From an uncultured Porphyromonadaceae bacterium (GTDB lineage: Bacteria > Bacteroidota > Bacteroidia > Bacteroidales > Muribaculaceae): DNA of 15,272 bases. The stretch spans positions 1 to 15,272 of the forward strand of contig CAMWRO010000039.1 in NCBI GenBank assembly GCA_947176615.1, given 5' to 3'. Shown in pieces: positions 1 to 6,900 of this stretch. The notes under the pieces are model-generated. The model was not told the origin of the DNA. It worked only from the letters and a program-made list of their open reading frames with translations, and made no database searches. Position 1 is the first letter of the stretch; each line of letters opens with the position of its first letter. Made by a program: the position numbers and the translations under genes.

Positions 1-479
1 ATTGTGGAGATGAAGACCTTAACGACTTCATCATTAATGATGCGCCTCTGTATCGCAAAACATTATTGGCTATGACTTATGTCTTAGTTCAAAAAGAAAC
101 TGATAGAATTGTTGCCTACTTTAGTGTTGCAAACGACCGTATTTCCATAAAAGATTTCCCGACCAACACTGACTTCAATCGTTTTAGGAAACATAAGTTT
201 GTCAATGAAAAACGATTAAAGAGTTATCCGGCAATTAAATTATGTCGGTTGGGCATAGATAAATCGATTCAGGGTCAACAAGTTGGAACATTTCTCATAG
301 ATTTTGTAAGTACATTATTCATAACAGATAACAAATCCGGATGCAGGTTTTTGACCGTGGACGCTTATTTAAACGCGCTTCCTTTTTATCTTAAAAATGA
401 TTTTGCATTTCTAAGCTCAAAAGACGAAAACCAGCATACGCGCCTAATGTATTTAGACCTCAGCGATCTTGAGTCTTAA
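1..479 (+). CDS. GNAT-family N-acetyltransferase, 5' end outside window
   Basis: This is the C-terminal part of a GCN5-related N-acetyltransferase, which would move an acetyl group from acetyl-CoA to an amine. The frame is open from the first bases, and the residues before the first internal start (CGDEDLNDFIINDAPLYRK) match the N-terminal signature of a common Bacteroidetes GNAT group, so the true start lies upstream and the TTG at 66 and ATG at 72 are internal. The acetyl-CoA binding motif is visible as RLGIDKSIQGQQVGTFLI (Q-x-x-x-G type) around 250-300. The gene is clearly richer in A and T than the rest of the window, which hints at horizontal acquisition. Some related GNATs are toxins paired with a small ribbon-helix-helix antitoxin encoded just upstream; that region is not in view, so the toxin role is only a possibility. 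The substrate is unknown. Confidence 0.85.
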   Translation, partial: CGDEDLNDFIINDAPLYRKTLLAMTYVLVQKETDRIVAYFSVANDRISIKDFPTNTDFNRFRKHKFVNEKRLKSYPAIKLCRLGIDKSIQGQQVGTFLIDFVSTLFITDNKSGCRFLTVDAYLNALPFYLKNDFAFLSSKDENQHTRLMYLDLSDLES

Positions 480-520
480 AGGTTATCTAATTCTCTGCTG
501 TGTCATGCTAAAACGAAACA

Positions 521-557
521 CCCCGCAGGAACCGCGATGGATTCCTGTGGGGAATTT
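521..557. terminator. Bidirectional intrinsic terminator between convergent genes
   Basis: CCCCGCAGGAA (521-531) pairs with TTCCTGTGGGG (542-552) with one G-U pair and a 10-base loop. A T-rich run follows on the plus strand. The A-rich run before it becomes a T-rich tail on the minus strand. It lies between the convergent GNAT and rubrerythrin genes and can serve both. Confidence 0.75.
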
Positions 558-592
558 CTTTTACTTATTTTACTTATAAGTAGAATTGATGA

Positions 593-1180
593 TTATTCGT
601 CGGGGTCGTCGAGGGCGATGTAGTGCTGATAGGGGTGGTCGCAAGCGGGACACTCCTTAGGGGGTTCGGTTCCTTCATATATATATCCGCACACGAGGCA
701 CTGCCACTTGATCGGTTTCTTGCGCTTCCACACGGTGCCTTCCTCGACCTGCTTGAGGTAACGCTCGAAACGGCGGCGGTGATGGTCTTCGACTTCGGCG
801 ATGGCACGGAAATGCCCGGCGATTTCGGGGAATCCTTCCTCGTCGGCAACCTTGGCTGCCTCGGTGTACATCTCGACACCCTCGACGAGCTCCTCATGGG
901 CGGCTGTGGCAAGATTTTCGGCGGTTGTGCCGATCACGCCCGCGTCGACGGCCATCGGGACCTCGACAGAGCCACCTTTAAGGAATTTGAAAAACACTTT
1001 GCCGTGACGGAGCTCGTTGGCAGCGGTCTCGGTGAAAATTTTCTGAATGGGGAAATACTTTTCTTTTTCAGCCTGAGCGGCATAATAGGTATAACGCGAA
1101 TATGCGGCTGATTCAGCCATATAGGCAATGACCAAGTTTTGCTCGGTCTTGGTACCCTTGATACTTTTAGTCTTAGCCAT
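593..1180 (-). CDS. Rubrerythrin (diiron peroxidase with rubredoxin domain)
   Basis: Rubrerythrins reduce hydrogen peroxide to water in the cytoplasm of anaerobes, using electrons passed from a rubredoxin-like iron centre to a diiron site. The 195-residue product has the usual length and order. A ferritin-like four-helix domain (about 10-145) carries diiron ligands: Glu23 in the first helix, E56-x-x-H59, the E97/E101 region, and E131-x-x-H134. A C-terminal rubredoxin domain follows (about 157-195) with two Cys-x-x-Cys pairs, Cys161/Cys164 and Cys177/Cys180. The ATG at 1178-1180 gives the standard N-terminus. The gene stands alone, facing the GNAT gene. I see no good TAnnTTTG promoter box in the 74 bp between the start codon and the upstream terminator; the nearest good box is at 1411-1418, beyond that terminator. 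The call is firm; regulation is inferred. Confidence 0.96.
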   Translation of the reverse strand: MAKTKSIKGTKTEQNLVIAYMAESAAYSRYTYYAAQAEKEKYFPIQKIFTETAANELRHGKVFFKFLKGGSVEVPMAVDAGVIGTTAENLATAAHEELVEGVEMYTEAAKVADEEGFPEIAGHFRAIAEVEDHHRRRFERYLKQVEEGTVWKRKKPIKWQCLVCGYIYEGTEPPKECPACDHPYQHYIALDDPDE

Positions 1181-1253
1181 GTCTAATGATGTTTAAAAGA
1201 TTTAGTTCAGTATCTGAAACACGCGGCGGGACATAAATGTTCTGAGAATGCCG

Positions 1254-1296
1254 TAAAAAGCAACAGGAGGCTGTCGTCAGCGACAGTCTCCTGCTT
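1254..1296 (-). terminator. Strong intrinsic terminator on the minus strand
   Basis: CAGGAGGCTGTCG (1264-1276) and CGACAGTCTCCTG (1281-1293) form a 13-bp stem (one G-U pair) with a 4-base loop. Read on the minus strand it is followed by a T-run (complement of the A-run 1255-1259). It could end the two-component operon, end a short RNA started near 1405, or act as an attenuator in the rubrerythrin leader. Confidence 0.8.
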
Positions 1297-1405
1297 AATG
1301 AGATTAATTCTTGGTTTCGACTACTATAAATTGCACCCGAATAATCGGGGTATTGATTTATCTCTTTTTAATAAGGCTTTAAAATTTAAGCCGTCATTAT
1401 TTTCA
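1254..1405 (-). ncRNA. Candidate small RNA or rubrerythrin leader RNA
   Basis: A transcript from the promoter box at 1411-1418 would start near 1404-1405 and end at the terminator near 1254, about 150 nt. It would contain an imperfect hairpin with arms GGCTT/AAGCC (1375-1392), a hairpin with arms CCCGA/TCGGG (1336-1349) and the strong terminator stem. There is no convincing reading frame. It may be a free small RNA, or the 5' leader of rubrerythrin with a conditional terminator. Both are inferred from layout; I recognise no known RNA family. Confidence 0.4.
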
Positions 1406-1410
1406 TGATA

Positions 1411-1418
1411 CAAAAATA
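1411..1418 (-). promoter_or_regulatory. Bacteroidetes -7 box TATTTTTG
   Basis: On the minus strand the sequence is TATTTTTG, an exact match to the Bacteroidetes sigma-ABfr -7 form TAnnTTTG. No TTTG lies at the normal -33 distance. That space is instead covered by the repeated GTTAC motif (1424-1466), as expected for an activator-dependent promoter. The box sits in the 337-bp gap between the kinase and rubrerythrin genes. Confidence 0.5.
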
Positions 1419-1423
1419 GGCCA

Positions 1424-1466
1424 GCGAGGTTACGATTGTGTCACAATTCAGACACAATGCTGTAAC
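1424..1466. promoter_or_regulatory. Candidate response-regulator site, left copy
   Basis: The segment 1424-1447 reads GCGAGGTTACG then ATTGTGTCACAAT. It nearly repeats, in inverse orientation, 3845-3869 upstream of the response regulator gene (one 1-base gap, one C/T change). Half-sites GTTAC (1429) and GTCAC (1440) are 11 bp apart, the spacing typical of OmpR/PhoB-family tandem sites. A partial second copy faces it: GACACAAT (1451-1458) then GTAAC (1462-1466). It lies immediately upstream of the -7 box at 1411-1418. The identity of the binding protein is inferred. Confidence 0.5.
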
Positions 1467-1517
1467 GCGACGTCTATTTAACATTTATTCACTATTTATC
1501 GGTCTCCAAAGGGGGTG

Positions 1518-3041
1518 TCACACCGCCTCAGCGGTCTCCTCCTCTTTCCGGCCGCGGAGAAAATCGTCGTTCCACTTGCGCAGGGTGAAGATGAACTCCA
1601 GACCGCCTTTCGAGCGGTTGTGAACCGAGATGGTTCCGCCGAGCGCGAGGACGGTGCTCTTGACAATGGGGAGTCCGAGGCCGGTGCCTCCCATCTTGCG
1701 TGAGCGCCCGGTGTCGACACGGTAGAACCGTTCAAAGAGGTGGATGAGGTGTTCTTCCCCCACGCCGTTTCCGTTGTCGGCAAACGAGAAGATGAAAAAA
1801 GAATCGTTCTGCGACACCAGTTTCAGGGAAATCTCGGTGCCCCCCGAGTGCATGGCTGCATTGCGGATAAGGCCGTAGAGCATACCGTTGAGCAGGTTAT
1901 AGTTGCCCACGACGCGGCAGTCGAGCGGGAGGTCATAGGCAAAAGTCATTCCGGGAGCGGTCTGGGAGGCGGGAATGTCGTTGTTGATCTGATAGACAAG
2001 GTCGTGCATGTCGACCATTTCAAGAGGCACTTTCTCGCCACCTTCTTCAAGACGCGTCATTGTCGACACATCGTTGAGGAGTGAACAGAGCCGCTCGACA
2101 TTCTCCTTCATGCGCGACAGAAAATGATTGCGGGATTTCTCGTCAAGGTCGGGGTTGTCAAGGATTGTTTCGAGATAACCGCGGATTATGCCGACGGGGG
2201 TCTTGATTTCGTGGTTGATATTGTTGGTTATCTGACGTGTTATTCGGGCTTTTTCCTCGATTGCGTGGATGGCGACGCTGCGCTCCCTGTTGGCCTGCTC
2301 GATGGCGTTGCTACGGTCGCGGTACAGGCGGATTATCTCGCGTGAAATGTCGCCGAGCTCGTTGTGGGGAAACTTGTCGAGGCCGGTGAAGTGGCCGCCG
2401 GTCGACGCGCGGTAGGCAAAGTCGTTGAGAAGGGTGATGCTGCGCGAGAGCATGCGTGTGGAGAACCACACGACCGACAACGCTACAATCACCGCGAGAA
2501 TTATGACGGCCCAGACCGTGGGGTCGATGTCAATCTCGTCGTGGATGTCACGGGTCATCGGCATGGCGGTGCGCACGGTTATCTGGCCGTCGTCACTCTT
2601 GAAACCCGAGTAATAGAAAATCTTGTCGTCGTTGTTCCTGATAATGCCGTGTCCGTCATCCATAGGATTTTCGGCGGCAAAGGCGGGGCCTGAAGCCACT
2701 TTCCGGTATTTCAGCTTGTTAAGGTCGTAGGGGACGGGGACGCCGAGCGAGTACATCAGAAGGCCGTCCTTGTCGTAGACGCTGACCCGGACACCCTCAA
2801 ACATCGAGCCTTGATAATACTGCTGGATGAAGTTTATGAACGAGCGGAGAGAAATGTCGCGCTCATAGGCATAGATGATGCGGTTGTTGATGATTGCAAG
2901 CTCCTTTTCCATGATTTCGGCACGATAATCGGCCTCGCGACGGTACTGGTACCAGACGAGGATGCTGATTATCACACCTATCACCAAGGCAATAGGGATG
3001 AACAACCGCCAGTGGTAGCTAATCCTCCTCCTTAAAACCAT
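1518..3041 (-). CDS. Membrane sensor histidine kinase
   Basis: This is the sensor partner of the adjacent response regulator: it autophosphorylates on histidine and passes phosphate to the regulator. The 507-residue product has a first membrane segment (about 13-31), an extracytoplasmic sensor region (about 32-174, no family recognised), a second membrane segment (about 175-193), a HAMP-like linker and dimerisation helices. The H-box is NHEIKTP with His277. The ATPase domain has the N-box with Asn394, the G1 box DNGNG from Asp422, the F-box FERFYR (436-441) and the G2 box GGTGLGL (451-457). I take the ATG at 3041, which overlaps the regulator gene by 23 bp and suggests translational coupling. 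A TTG two codons earlier is also open. The signal sensed cannot be told from sequence. Confidence 0.95.
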   Translation of the reverse strand: MVLRRRISYHWRLFIPIALVIGVIISILVWYQYRREADYRAEIMEKELAIINNRIIYAYERDISLRSFINFIQQYYQGSMFEGVRVSVYDKDGLLMYSLGVPVPYDLNKLKYRKVASGPAFAAENPMDDGHGIIRNNDDKIFYYSGFKSDDGQITVRTAMPMTRDIHDEIDIDPTVWAVIILAVIVALSVVWFSTRMLSRSITLLNDFAYRASTGGHFTGLDKFPHNELGDISREIIRLYRDRSNAIEQANRERSVAIHAIEEKARITRQITNNINHEIKTPVGIIRGYLETILDNPDLDEKSRNHFLSRMKENVERLCSLLNDVSTMTRLEEGGEKVPLEMVDMHDLVYQINNDIPASQTAPGMTFAYDLPLDCRVVGNYNLLNGMLYGLIRNAAMHSGGTEISLKLVSQNDSFFIFSFADNGNGVGEEHLIHLFERFYRVDTGRSRKMGGTGLGLPIVKSTVLALGGTISVHNRSKGGLEFIFTLRKWNDDFLRGRKEEETAEAV

Positions 3042-3738
3042 ACCCAAATCCCAAGCGCGTTTCGATACTGTTTCCGTAACGTCCTATTTTCTTGCGTAGG
3101 CGGGTGATATTGGTATCAATAGTGCGGTTTGTAACCACGACATCACCGCTCCACACATGACGAATAATCTCCTCGCGGGAGTAGATGCGGTTGGGGTGAG
3201 TGAGGAAGAAAGAGAGAATTTCAAATTCGGTCTTGGTCAGCGCCACTTTCTCGTCGTCGAGATAACAGATTTTCTCGTTGGGGTCAATGCGCAGGGTGCG
3301 GTAAGTCACCTGCGGCTCATATATCGCCTCTGACGCAGGGGCGGCTGCGGCGGCCTGCTTGCGGGCAATGGCGCTGCGCCGCAACACGGCGTTGACGCGG
3401 GCAAGCATCTCGCTGATGCTGTAGGGCTTGGTGATATAGTCGTCGGCACCGATGTTGAGACCCATGACGGTGTCATCCTCGCTGTTGAGGGCCGAGCAGA
3501 AAATAATGGGGGCCTCCTCGGTCGAGGAGCTGTTGCGGATAGCCTTGGCGAAGTCAAATCCGCTAAGACGCTCCATCATTATATCAACGATGAACAGGTC
3601 ATAGGGAGTCAGGTCCATGCCGAGTGCTTCTTCGGCGCTATAAGCACAGTCTACCTCATATCCTTCTTTTTCAAGATTGAATTTGTTTATCTCACAGATT
3701 GACTCTTCGTCGTCTATAACTAAAATGCGAATACTCAT
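3019..3738 (-). CDS. OmpR/PhoB-family response regulator
   Basis: This is a DNA-binding response regulator, first gene of the two-gene signalling operon. The 239-residue product has a receiver domain (about 1-120) with the acidic pair Asp9/Asp10, the phosphorylation site Asp52, Ser82 and Lys104. An alanine-rich linker (about 125-140) follows, then a winged-helix domain (about 145-236) with a recognition helix near RTIDTNITRLRKK (205-217). The ATG at 3736-3738 is clear. The upstream gap holds two GTTAC half-sites 11 bp apart, as this family often uses, so autoregulation is likely (inference). It resembles the PhoP/OmpR group generally; I cannot assign it to a characterised regulator. Confidence 0.95.
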   Translation of the reverse strand: MSIRILVIDDEESICEINKFNLEKEGYEVDCAYSAEEALGMDLTPYDLFIVDIMMERLSGFDFAKAIRNSSSTEEAPIIFCSALNSEDDTVMGLNIGADDYITKPYSISEMLARVNAVLRRSAIARKQAAAAAPASEAIYEPQVTYRTLRIDPNEKICYLDDEKVALTKTEFEILSFFLTHPNRIYSREEIIRHVWSGDVVVTNRTIDTNITRLRKKIGRYGNSIETRLGFGYGFKEED

Positions 3739-3759
3739 GTGGGGTTTGTTTTTAAGGCA

Positions 3760-3811
3760 CTAAGATACGATTTTTTGACCTCTTTAAGAGAACTGTCAGT
3801 GTTAAAAAATA
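3760..3811 (-). promoter_or_regulatory. Possible promoter boxes for the two-component operon
   Basis: Two near matches to TAnnTTTG lie upstream of the regulator on the minus strand: TATCTTAG (3760-3767) and TATTTTTT (3804-3811), each 7 of 8. Neither has a clear -33 TTTG, so the real start cannot be chosen from sequence. Confidence 0.3.
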
Positions 3812-3844
3812 TTAACCCCGACATTTAACGACCTATCCGCCTGC

Positions 3845-3869
3845 ATTGTAACACAATCGTAACCCTCGC
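3845..3869 (-). promoter_or_regulatory. Candidate response-regulator site, right copy
   Basis: On the minus strand this reads GCGAGGGTTACG then ATTGTGTTACAAT, with direct half-sites GTTAC-n6-GTTAC (period 11). It ends 107 bp above the regulator start codon and is the second copy of the motif at 1424-1447. Binding and autoregulation are inferred. Confidence 0.5.
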
Positions 3870-3888
3870 ACCAAAACGTCCCTACACG

Positions 3889-3924
3889 AAAAAAAATGCG
3901 GAAAGCGCAATGGCTTCCCGCATT
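3889..3924 (-). terminator. Intrinsic terminator of the large secreted-protein gene
   Basis: AATGCGGAAAGC (3895-3906) pairs with GCTTCCCGCATT (3913-3924) with one mismatch and a 6-base loop. On the minus strand it is followed by a run of eight T (complement of 3889-3896). It begins 33 bp past the stop codon at 3958 and separates that gene from the signalling operon. Confidence 0.85.
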
Positions 3925-3957
3925 ACAACAGTTTTCGCTCAAGAGGGAGCTTTACCG

Positions 3958-6900
3958 CTACCTCACAATCACCTTGACTGCCGAGCGGTCAATCCTGACG
4001 AGGTAGCACCCGGGGGTTACCGGGAATACATTTTCGGCTGCGCCGCGCTCCGAGGCGATTGTCTTGCCGTCGATTGCAACAACGGCAATCTCAAGACCTT
4101 CGGCGCCGGTGACGACAATCTCGCCTTTGCGCGTGATAACCGATGCAGCGGAGAGAACGACGCTGTCAAGACCCGATTTCACGACGGTCACAACGGCGGC
4201 GTTGGAACCCGTCGACTCACCTTCGTCGTAGAGAGCGGTCACGACATAGGTATATTCGCCGTCGGCAACGGGACTGTCGATGAAGGCATTGTCCTCGACA
4301 ACGGCATCGTTGACAGCCTTACCGTCGCGATATACATTGTATCCGGCAAGCGACAGACTGCCTCCGGCCCCGGCGGGAACATAGGTCACGTCGTCGACCA
4401 TGAAGGTGTACTGGTACTGCGACACGCAATTGATGGCGAAATACTTTGCCCCGTCGGGGATATTGAAGGTGTAGAGTGTCCATTCGGCGGGAACCGCGCT
4501 GACGGCCTCGACTTCGACGAAATCACCGGGGTCGAGGCTGCCGGTCGAGTAGAGGAAACGGAACGCCTCGCCGCCATCCTCGTCATAGAGGCTGCGGGCA
4601 TAGAAGGTGACAGCCTGTGCCGAGCCGCTCAAGCGGGGTGAAATCGCCCAGTCGTCATTGGGGGCGTCGCTGTTGCCCCACGCCGAGAGATAGCGGTTGC
4701 CGCTATGGGGTGTGTATCCCGGCTCAAAGCTCAGTATCATGGGGTCGGGTTCATAGACCATGAAAGCCATCTTGGTATCGTAGCTGCTCATCGCGCCGTC
4801 CTTGTCGATGAAAGTCCAGTCGCCGTAGCTGTCGACAGCATTGGCGTTGCCGCCTTCAAAGCTCTCGGTGACGGGGTCGGATTCCATCGTTGCCGAAGGC
4901 TCGTCCCAAGTCAGGCTGACTGTGCCGTCGTCGGCCGGCTGTGCCGACAGGTTCTCGGGTGCGGGATACTTGGGCAGCACGACATTCACCACCGACGGTT
5001 CGGCCGACGAGTTGTCGCTCTTGTCGAGGTCTGCGGCGTAGTTGACGGTCGCGGTATAGCTGATTTCGCTTGTCGAGAGAGGACTCACCCTGTCAGTGAA
5101 CAGCAGCGATGTCGTGGCATCGGGCTCAAGGGCACTGCCGTCGAGAGTGGCCACCTCCACGCCGTCGCGATAGAGGGTCACGGTGTAATCCTCGGCGGCC
5201 TTGAGACCGTTGTTTTCGATGAACGCGTTGATGCGCAGCTCGTTGCCGGGACGCGCGCTCGACGGTGCGGTCAGGGCCGCGAGAGTCAGGTTGTGGTCAA
5301 GTGCCGGAGCGAGCTTAATCTTGTCGATGGCGAGAATCACATAGTTGATGATGGTTCCGCGGATGGCAATCCTGATGTTGCCCGAGTCAGTGTAACGCGA
5401 GAGGTCAACCGTCTGCTTGGCATAGCGGCCTGCGTCGCAACTGTCATGGATGTCACACGATATAGTGGCGGCTTTCTCATATCCCTCGCCTGCGTCGACA
5501 AGGATGTCGACATAGTTCTGGCTGAAATGCTCGTCGTTACCGTCCCACACGTTCATGAGGCTGAACGAGAAGGCGGGACGTTCCATTCCTGCAAGATTGA
5601 ACTTTCCGAGACAGATCGAGGAGGCTGTTCCCACTGACTCGCCGGCGAGACACAGGAAGCCGCCGTCGTTGTCGGCCGAGACATAGCCTTCATAATAACC
5701 GTCGGCCACAGCGGCCCAGAAACCGTAATTCTGAGAGTCAAATGTCGCCACATCGTGTGCGGGCACACCGCCTACAAACGATTCATTGTAAAGCGAGTAG
5801 GGTTTCCCGACAGGCATTGCCGGAGTGAAAGCCACGCTTGAGGCGCGCTCGTTGTAGAGCTGCACACCCATCATCGCAAACTTCTGCTCGCCATCCTTGG
5901 CAACCTGATAGGTATAGGTGTTGCCCTCGACATCGGGGTCGTTGTCGATGTAATCGCCGCCGTTGAGGATGCGGTAGTGGATATATTGCGCGTCAAGAGG
6001 ACGGCCGTTGACATCATAGTCGACGGGACTCCACGAGAGAGTCACGATGCCGGTGTCGCCATCCTCGACGGCGCTGATGCTCTCGGGCATACCGGGAGCC
6101 GCGAGACCGACATGCTCGATGCGGGTCACGGCGAGTCCGTCGCCGATTTCATTATACGGAACAATCGTCCACATGTAGTTGCCGCTTGACCACGAGGAGT
6201 TGCCGATGACATCCTCCCACTCGACAGTCTCGCCGGGAGCGACATTTTCAAAGGTCTTGACAACAACTCCGCCGCGGATGATTTCGATTTTGCTGATAGA
6301 TTCGAGCGGGTCGCCGGCGGCGGTCTTTTCAGGAGCGTCAAATTTCAGGTCGGCGGCCACTGCCGGAAATGGCTGCGCAGTGACGGTGAGATTCTGAACC
6401 GAGTCGGGCATGGCGGCATCTTTGAGCACAATCTTCTGCACCTGTGCCCAGTTGGACTGCTCGGCCACGGCGTGAACGCCGATGTAGTGAGGACCGTCGG
6501 CCTCGGCACGGAAAATGGTTGTCACAGGCTTGGAGACAAGCTGACTGATGGGTGCCAGCGGGGCGATTGTCTCGGTCAGGCCCTCGGGAGTGGCGGCATC
6601 ACCGTGCTTGATTTCGATATTGGCATGCTCGCCCTGCATCTGGAGGGAGCGCAGGGTGATTTCGGCATAATAGCTGCGTCCGGCCTCAAGGTTGATGCCG
6701 GGGGTAATGAGCCAGTCGTCCATCGCGACATTTCCCATATAGTTGACCACGGTGGCGCCTCCGGCACTGCTTGTCCAAGTGGTGTTGTCGTGGTTGACAT
6801 CGATTATCTTGCAGAACTGGAGCGAGTTATAGGCCGAGAAGTCATTTATATAAGGCACGCCCTGACTTCCCACGACAAACTGAACCGAAGTGCCGTAGCC

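Noticed and set aside
66..74. TTG at 66 or ATG at 72 as the start of the GNAT gene
   Set aside because: The frame is open upstream and encodes conserved family residues up to the window edge.
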